Part shown: piece by piece, positions 58,051-64,000 of the stretch
Layout: each line of letters opens with the position of its first letter
Numbering within the stretch: position 1 is the stretch's first letter
Assembly: GCA_024305745.1 (NCBI GenBank)
Contig: JAHRBS010000004.1
Coordinates: forward strand, 372,001 to 436,000
Source: Polyporus tsugae
Taxonomy: Eukaryota; Basidiomycota; Agaricomycetes; Polyporales; Polyporaceae
Reading direction: 5' to 3'
Length of the DNA stretch: 64,000 nucleotides
Notes under the pieces: generated by a model
Seen by the model: only the letters and a program-made list of their open reading frames with translations
Databases searched by the model: none
Told to the model about the DNA's origin: nothing
Made by a program: the position numbers and the translations under genes

Positions 58051-60359
58051 CTACTCGCTCTTTCCACCACGCACCTCCAACGTAACAGGCAACGACCCGC
58101 GCACAGTCACGAAATAATCCTTGACGTTCCGCTCGTAGTCGCCCAGCCCCCACCCCTCGCGCGCCCGCATGCTGAAGCGCTGCATGAGCGCACACACCGC
58201 CGTCTTGAGCTGCTGCTGCGCGAGCGCCTTCCCCACGCAGTTCATCGGCCCGTGCGAGAACGGCAGGAACGCGGCCTCGTTGTGCACGTACCCCGCCATC
58301 GGCGCTACGTCGTATCCCGTCTCGGCGGCGGACTCGGGCGACACGAGCCAGCGCTCGGGGATGAACGCGTTGGGCGAGGGCGAGAAGTTGCGCGGGTCGC
58401 GGTGGATCGAGTACACGTGCATCCAGAAGATCGTCCCGGGGGGTACGTACCTGCCAACGCGTGTGAGATTGCACGGGAACAATACAGCACGGAAGAGGGG
58501 ACGAGGACGACGTACAGCGAGTCCACGGTGATGCCTTCGCCGCTGCGCTGCACTTGGCGCTGCGTGCCCGAAGGGACGGCCGGGAAGAGACGCAGTGTCT
58601 CGTTACTGTACAAAAAACGAACTCGAGGTCAGCAACTCGTCTGTCCGCGGCCCGATCCACTCACAGGACAGCGTTCAGGTAGTGCATCTCCCGGTGGTGC
58701 TTGGTCGTGATTGCCTCTCCGGGAGGGTAGAACCGGTCCACTTCCGCCTGGAGCTTCTGATACGCTTCCCGATTAGAGACCAGGCAGGCGAAGAGGCCCG
58801 TGAGCGTGCCCGACGTCGTGTCCGAGCCCGCGACCATCGTGAGGATCCCGTCGTTGACGATCTGGTCTATGGAGGGGCGCGGCTCATTCTTCTCTGCGCC
58901 TTGTATATCCTCGTGGCTCTGTACGCGTGGGCTGAAACGTGAGCGTCGAGCACGACAAGGAGTGGATGGGGCGGGTGCTCACGAGGTAGTGGAAGAGGTC
59001 GGGTGTCTGCGTGCCGCGCGCGAGGCGGCGCGAGGTGTTGTTCCTGCACGTCGCGAGGAACGCCTTGTTCCCCAGGAAGACCCACGGGACGCGTCCGAGC
59101 AGGATGCCGAACCACGGGACGTGTCCGAAGAACGTCGCAGTCCTGTAAAGATGGTCGTCATTGACCTCGATGCCAGCTTCTTATCAAGAAGCGCGTGATA
59201 GCGTACGTGGCCGTTTTCTTCAACCCGGGCCAGAAGCCGTCGTCGTCCTTTCCCTCTAGCAGGTTCGTGCCTCCCCCGAATCTAACGGAACAAACGTGCG
59301 CGCGCTCAGTTAACAACGGTCTGGGTCTGCATGTCCAACACACTCACGCCATGTCTGACATCAAGTCGTACCTGCTCGGTCGGTCGCATCAGCGTCCTGC
59401 CCATAACGCACCAAGCAACGAGCGAGAACTCACGAGAACGCGTTGAACCACTGGTTGAGCAGGAGCTCGCCCTTCTGCTCCTCGAGCCGCGCCACGAGCT
59501 GGCTGACGCGCCGCGTGATGCGCTCCTCGTACGCCTTCAGCGCCGTCGGCGTGAACCCGCGCGCCCAGGCCCGACGCCGCAGGAGGTGCACTTCAGTGTC
59601 CTGGATCCCGATCATCGTGATGCGCGTGTCGGAGAGCACACGCCCCATCTGGTCTGTTCGTGTCGGTGTCAGGTTAGTATATTTCGTGCTAACGAGGGAA
59701 AAGGAGAAAGGGGGGGGACTTACGCGGGCCTTTGGGTGCGCCGGATATCCCGAGGAGCCCCGACGTGGCGGAGGGCTTGCGGACGGACAGCAAGTTCGGA
59801 CCTGCGCGTGTTGGAATTGTCAACCCAGAATGGACGCTGGGAGACGCGGGGAAACGGGGAGGGGAACGCACCTATCCGGATGACATCGCCGTACCGCTCG
59901 TGGAGGGACCGGATGTAGCGGTGCTGCTCGCCTTCGAGGCTCAGGTATGCCATCCAGAACGCGGACACCTTGCAGAGGAACGGCCCAGGGTGCTGCGCGA
60001 GCGGGTGGAACGGCGAGAGACGGTAGGTGACGATCACCGTTGCGAGGAGTGTGAGGTATAGTGCGAGGGTACGCGGGTACGCGGCGAGCGTGCTGGCCGT
60101 CCAGGTCGGGAGTGAGTCATAGTGTACAGAGAGTGCAGTGAGTAGTGCTGGGGGAACGAGGAGGATGAGGCTGTTGAAGGAGAGCAAATGGGTTTCAAAG
60201 CGGCGAAGAACTTGGTGTGCGACCTGTTTCGTAGATCGCGAGTTCTGGTCAGCTGGAAAGAGGATGGGATCTCCGTAGATGTTAATGTTAGGGACTGACC
60301 AAGGCTGAGAAGAGCACGTAAGGTACGGTGTTGTACTGGCCGTACGGTCCTGCCTCCAT
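58051..60359 (-). CDS. cytochrome P450 monooxygenase, fungal microsomal type
   Basis: Ten exons on the minus strand: 60359-60300, 60223-59872, 59801-59724, 59653-59434, 59371-59348, 59281-59207, 59142-58983, 58918-58665, 58605-58516 and 58450-58051, giving 570 residues. An N-terminal hydrophobic region (about 30-75) anchors it in the ER. The I-helix oxygen-binding motif is AGSDTTSG, the K-helix ExxR is ETLR, PERW follows, and the haem loop is FSHGPMNCVGKALA with ligand Cys509. The haem loop has Ser-His where the consensus has Gly-x. The gene has a 24-nt exon (59371-59348) and the start exon is only 60 nt, both supported by phase and by continuity of the anchor sequence. The substrate cannot be predicted; no biosynthetic partner lies beside it. 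Confidence 0.92.
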
Positions 60360-62020
60360 GGCGCTTTCTATACACCACCGTGTCAATCTGACCGGAGAAG
60401 GTCGCAGCAAGGAGCGTGCCCTTACCTGCATATAACCGAGGGGGGGAGCGCCTGTGACGCCGTCGGCGGGAAGTATAACTCCCCAGTAGCTTAACGCAGC
60501 GCTGGTGAAGTAATGCTGAGTCGAAGGCAAAATTATAGCACGAGCAGCGCGGCTATCTGAGGTGTCAAATAGCTCCGCATTAACGACCCCGTAACGCCGT
60601 CGGACGCTGGCCTACGATGTCGATTTCATCCCAGTAGCCAGTGGTCTCAGAGAATGCAAGCCAACTCGGACGATGGGGACCCGGAGGCAGATGTATTACC
60701 TAAGGATAAGGTTTGCGCCGACGGAGTCAGTGCTTCGGCCACCATCGTAAAAACGGGGATGAGGGGGCGGAAACGTACGAGCATTGTTGTGCGCAGTATG
60801 TGACGGTCTTAGAAGGACGTCAAGCGCAACGCCGGCCTACCTGAAAAGTATTGCAAACCTCCACGAACGACCGCGGACGCTGGTCTTTCCCTGTAGGTTC
60901 TGCCAAAGTGTTGGTAGGGCGGATAAAGGGTGTCAACCTTCGTGGGCGACATTTTGCCGTCCGTGAGGTGCTTCTCGAGTGCCTGACGGAACGAAAAGAG
61001 ATGACTGGCATGCGATGGCACGATAAGCATGCTGACTCCAGGAGTCTGTCGTTGGAACCTTGTCGATTGCCTTGAGGGCAGTCCTGCTAACTTATGTTCC
61101 GCGATGATTCGGTTGGGCTGACATTCGTTAAACATGCTGTGAAACGTCTATGTCATTCGAGTGCCCCATTGTCTCATATTGGTGGTGACTTACCAATCCG
61201 CATGAGAGCGAGATTGAGGTCTCTAGTCTCTCTAAAACCGACGGGCCTCAATCAAAAGGATTCGAGCCTGGTAAAAATGTGAGTGATGCTAGCTAGACTC
61301 TACTCCCTGAAGCCAACGAGATGGTGGTATTGTGAATCGACTGTACTTACAATGTTTCATCATAGTCGTCTCGTCGAATTGAAGTACTTGACCAAAAAGT
61401 TACATCCTATCGTCCTGTCTTCCGGCGAGTCGCACTATCAGAAAGATGGATTGTAGGCCACTATGCTCAGAATGAAGGGGATACGGTGTTCCAAAGACAG
61501 CTACAGGTGTTCACTTGCGAGGGGCATTTGGCGCTTGAAGCAGCTTCGCAGGATCCGGACTCGGAGCCTACGGCCGGATAAATCCGACGGACTCAGACCC
61601 GACAGTCCACACTGGCCCCACATGCTGACTACAACCATCTCATTCTTGCTCTTGCAACGACAACTACCAAGACACCCATAATCAGTGTGAACAATATGGT
61701 ATTCTCCTGTGGACTTCGCCTTTCGGCCAGTTCCCATCGGGCACTCGTCAAACAAAGATAAGATTGTCCTTGAAAATGCCAAGGTTTCGGTGATCACAGG
61801 ACTCTCAGATGGATTTCATTGAAGTATCCCTTGTACAGGCAGGATGAAACTCATTGAAACTTGAATAACGAAGTTCGTTTTGTTTGCGTTGGACTTGTAC
61901 TCCCCGGCGCGTGTTTATATATAATATCACCTGGCGGTGGCACCCACCGATTTGTTCCTAGCCACTTTCATCCCCGTCCGTGGAGACGGATTCACCACTG
62001 AGTCTCCTTCGCGCCCCCAA
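60360..62020. other. intergenic region upstream of the second F-box gene
   Basis: About 1.7 kb. Only short frames; no tRNA, repeat or regulatory motif was recognised. An AT-rich TATATATAATAT patch at about 61916-61927 lies roughly 100 nt upstream of the F-box start and may be its TATA region. Confidence 0.45.
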
Positions 62021-63672
62021 ATGTTGTCCACACATTACGCACTGCCTCCGTTGGTGCGGTCAGTATGTGCTGCCTTGGGGGACGCTGGCGATGACTTGCA
62101 GAAGGAGAGGTATCTCAGTCACCAACCACCAGCTTTGGTATGTGCATAGAAATCTTCGGTCGTGGAATATTTAGGTGGGCTGTTTTCTGACCAACGTATT
62201 AGCATCCAGTTCTCTCCCAACCTAAGTCGCCCATAGCGCGACTTACGGACGAAGAATTGCTCCTCATTTTCCAGGAAGCGGTCAACAGTGTGTTCTCCGA
62301 CCCAACCATGTTCGAACGCCACCCAAAACCAGCTATTTCGGTGACCATATCCCACGTGTGTCGTCGTTGGCGAGGAATCGCACTGTCGAGTTCGTACTTG
62401 TGGTCGCATGTCTTCTCAGCCTGCTCACTCTCGGGGGTCGAGCAACACTTGTTTCGCTCCCGGACACGCCCGCTCACCATTTACGGAATGTTTCCCGCTA
62501 CGAAAGTGCACACCGAGGCTTCAATCAAGGAGGATTATAGCACCGCAATTGCAGCCGCGCTGGTCGAAAGGGCCCATCGGTGGAAGGCCCTCCGTTGGGT
62601 CGACGGTTCAGCGAACAGTACCACGAACATCCTACGCCTCATGAAGACTCCGAAGGCGTATCCTATGTTGGAGAAGCTAAGAATTACCATTCCCGAATGC
62701 ATCCACTTGGGCAGGGGCCCGGTTAATAGGCCTGGCACGATTCTCTTCCCCGGGCTGAAAAGCCTTTCTCTCACTCGCGTCCATCCCATGGTCCTGCCTC
62801 GCAGCGCAATGCCTTCGCTCCAACTCCTCCAACTCTCGGGGCTCATGCGCAGGTTGCTCTTATCTCAGCTGTTCTCTCTCCTCTCCGGAACTCCCGCGCT
62901 GCGCATGCTGATACTACAACTCACGCTTCCGACGGTCGACATTCATCTCCTGGCAAACAATGACCCATCCTCACGTCGCCGGCTCCCCACTCCTCTCCGT
63001 AGTCCGCTCAAGCTCCCCAAGCTGATGTACCTCTCGCTAGGTCCTGCGCCTACTTCTGGCCTCTGGCGTCTTTTCCTCCTTCTCGATCTCCCTGTACTCG
63101 GATGCCTCATCCTCTACATCTACACCGACACTGATACGACCGACTGGCTCTGCCTCACCGACGGCAGACTCGTCCCGCCCCCCGCGCGCAGCCCGAGCGC
63201 CCCCATTGTCCGCCCCTCCGCACTCCACAGCCTGCGCGTCACCTACTGCATCTCTTCAGCCCCCACTGCCCCTGACGCGCAGCCCACTGCGCTCCCGCAG
63301 CTCCGGCACCTCGTCTTCCCCGCTCTCGCCGACCTCCAGATCACGCACGCTTTCGTGCGCGAGGTAGAGGGCAAGCCGCCTCCGCTGCCGTTGCACCCCT
63401 TCGACGCGCTCTTCGATGCGCCCGACCTGACGCGCGTCGATCTCACTGGATGCGCACTCCCGTTCCGCGCCCTCTGCGAAGCGCTCCAGACGCGCCTGCC
63501 TGCCCTCGAGGCGCTCGCGCTCGTCTGCGCGCTCGCCCCAGGGGAGTACGGAGGCGGGTGCGAGAGGTGGGGCGAGTGGATCGGGCTGAAGGTGCGGCTG
63601 GTGGTGGTGCGGCGGTGTGAGGATGTGCGCGTGGGGTGCCTGAGGAAGGTGATTGAGGCGAGGCTGATCTGA
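62021..63672 (+). CDS. F-box-like protein with leucine-rich region
   Basis: Two exons, 62021-62137 and 62203-63672, joined by a 65-nt phase 0 intron, give 528 residues. After the short first exon the F-box-like segment reads IARLTDEELLLIF, then ISHVCRRWRGIALSSSYLW, the common Agaricomycete F-box form. The rest is a Leu-rich repeat-like array (LQLLQLSGLM, LPKLMYLSLG, LRHLVFPALADLQI), ending in a Cys/Val-rich tail. It should act as an SCF substrate receptor; the target is unknown. It is similar in architecture to the F-box gene at 18281-20174 but not obviously a close copy. GC at third positions rises strongly toward the 3' end. Confidence 0.82.
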
Positions 63673-64000
63673 GTCCGAGTCGGGGCGCAAACGCAGCCTC
63701 GGCCTCGGAACCAAAGCTAACGGGTGCTCCGCCTACACCAGGCTCGCGCGAGCCTGCGGTCGGCTCCCACTTGGCTGAGGTGGGATACAGGGCCAGGAGG
63801 ATTGCTACGATGCAGGTCCTCCGGTGCGCGCGCGTCACCGAGGATGATGTACGTGCTCTTGCTGCTATTCCAGGGGCGCCCACGCTGTTTTGGATGGGAG
63901 GAGGGAGCTCCGAGCATATCAAGATTCCTGCCGCCGCAGTCCCAGAAAATGCTGTCTGAGGCGGTGGCCGGCGACGTCCATGAAGGTCACGACAGACCTC
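63673..64000. other. right-edge sequence, no supported gene
   Basis: Short overlapping frames on both strands after the F-box stop. A plus-strand frame at 63771-63959 has no motif. A gene could start or end beyond the edge. Confidence 0.4.

Noticed and set aside
1..64000. CRISPR arrays, bacterial operons, toxin-antitoxin or phage defence systems
   Set aside because: No regularly spaced repeats and no prokaryotic gene layout; intron-rich genes show this is fungal nuclear DNA.

Overview
The window is nuclear DNA of a filamentous basidiomycete, most likely a wood-decay Agaricomycete. The genes are cut by many 50-65 nt GT-AG introns, GC is high, and the gene families fit: an AA9 lytic polysaccharide monooxygenase, a microsomal P450, F-box/leucine-rich proteins, a Brefeldin-A-sensitivity/FUSC-like membrane protein, an LTR/Copia element and a Tad/I-like LINE. 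I worked out exon structures by hand from reading frame, splice consensus, phase agreement and continuity of family motifs. No database search was run.

Layout. At 0-8.6 kb are an HMG-box transcription factor (1744-3563) and a peroxisomal-type 2,4-dienoyl-CoA reductase (7243-8623), separated by long gene-free stretches. A secreted GH31 alpha-glucosidase in 14 exons follows (11818-16170). From 16.5 to 23.9 kb is a local cluster of three paralogous, unrecognised membrane-type proteins with identical intron phases (copies A, B, C). An F-box protein gene sits between A and B, and copy C carries a one-base deletion. From 24 to 33.8 kb two large multi-exon genes lie on the minus strand: a 1252-residue protein combining a helical N-terminus, an EF-hand and two ZZ-like zinc fingers, and a 1127-residue FUSC/6-TM membrane protein. 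The latter shares a short divergent promoter with LSM6 (34062-34492). A small unrecognised gene (35184-35879) ends this block.

From 36.1 to 47 kb is a transposon island. It holds a nearly intact Ty1/Copia element with 327-bp LTRs that differ at two positions, but its gag-pol frame is broken by two nonsense codons. A degenerate LINE on the minus strand abuts it and is cut exactly at the 3' LTR edge; a repeat-like non-coding block follows. The right part holds a Zn2Cys6 regulator (48061-49872), an AA9 LPMO (51962-53257), a small secreted cysteine-containing protein (55487-56338), a P450 (58051-60359) and a second F-box-like protein (62021-63672). Two fold-back, MITE-like inverted repeats lie in the intergenic DNA near 54.3 and 57.1 kb.

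How the genes work together: GH31 and AA9 are extracellular carbohydrate-active enzymes, while the reductase and P450 fit lipid or xenobiotic oxidation. There is no biosynthetic gene cluster or CRISPR-like system. The most unusual content is the three-copy membrane-protein family, the EF-hand/ZZ protein, and the rearranged Copia/LINE junction.
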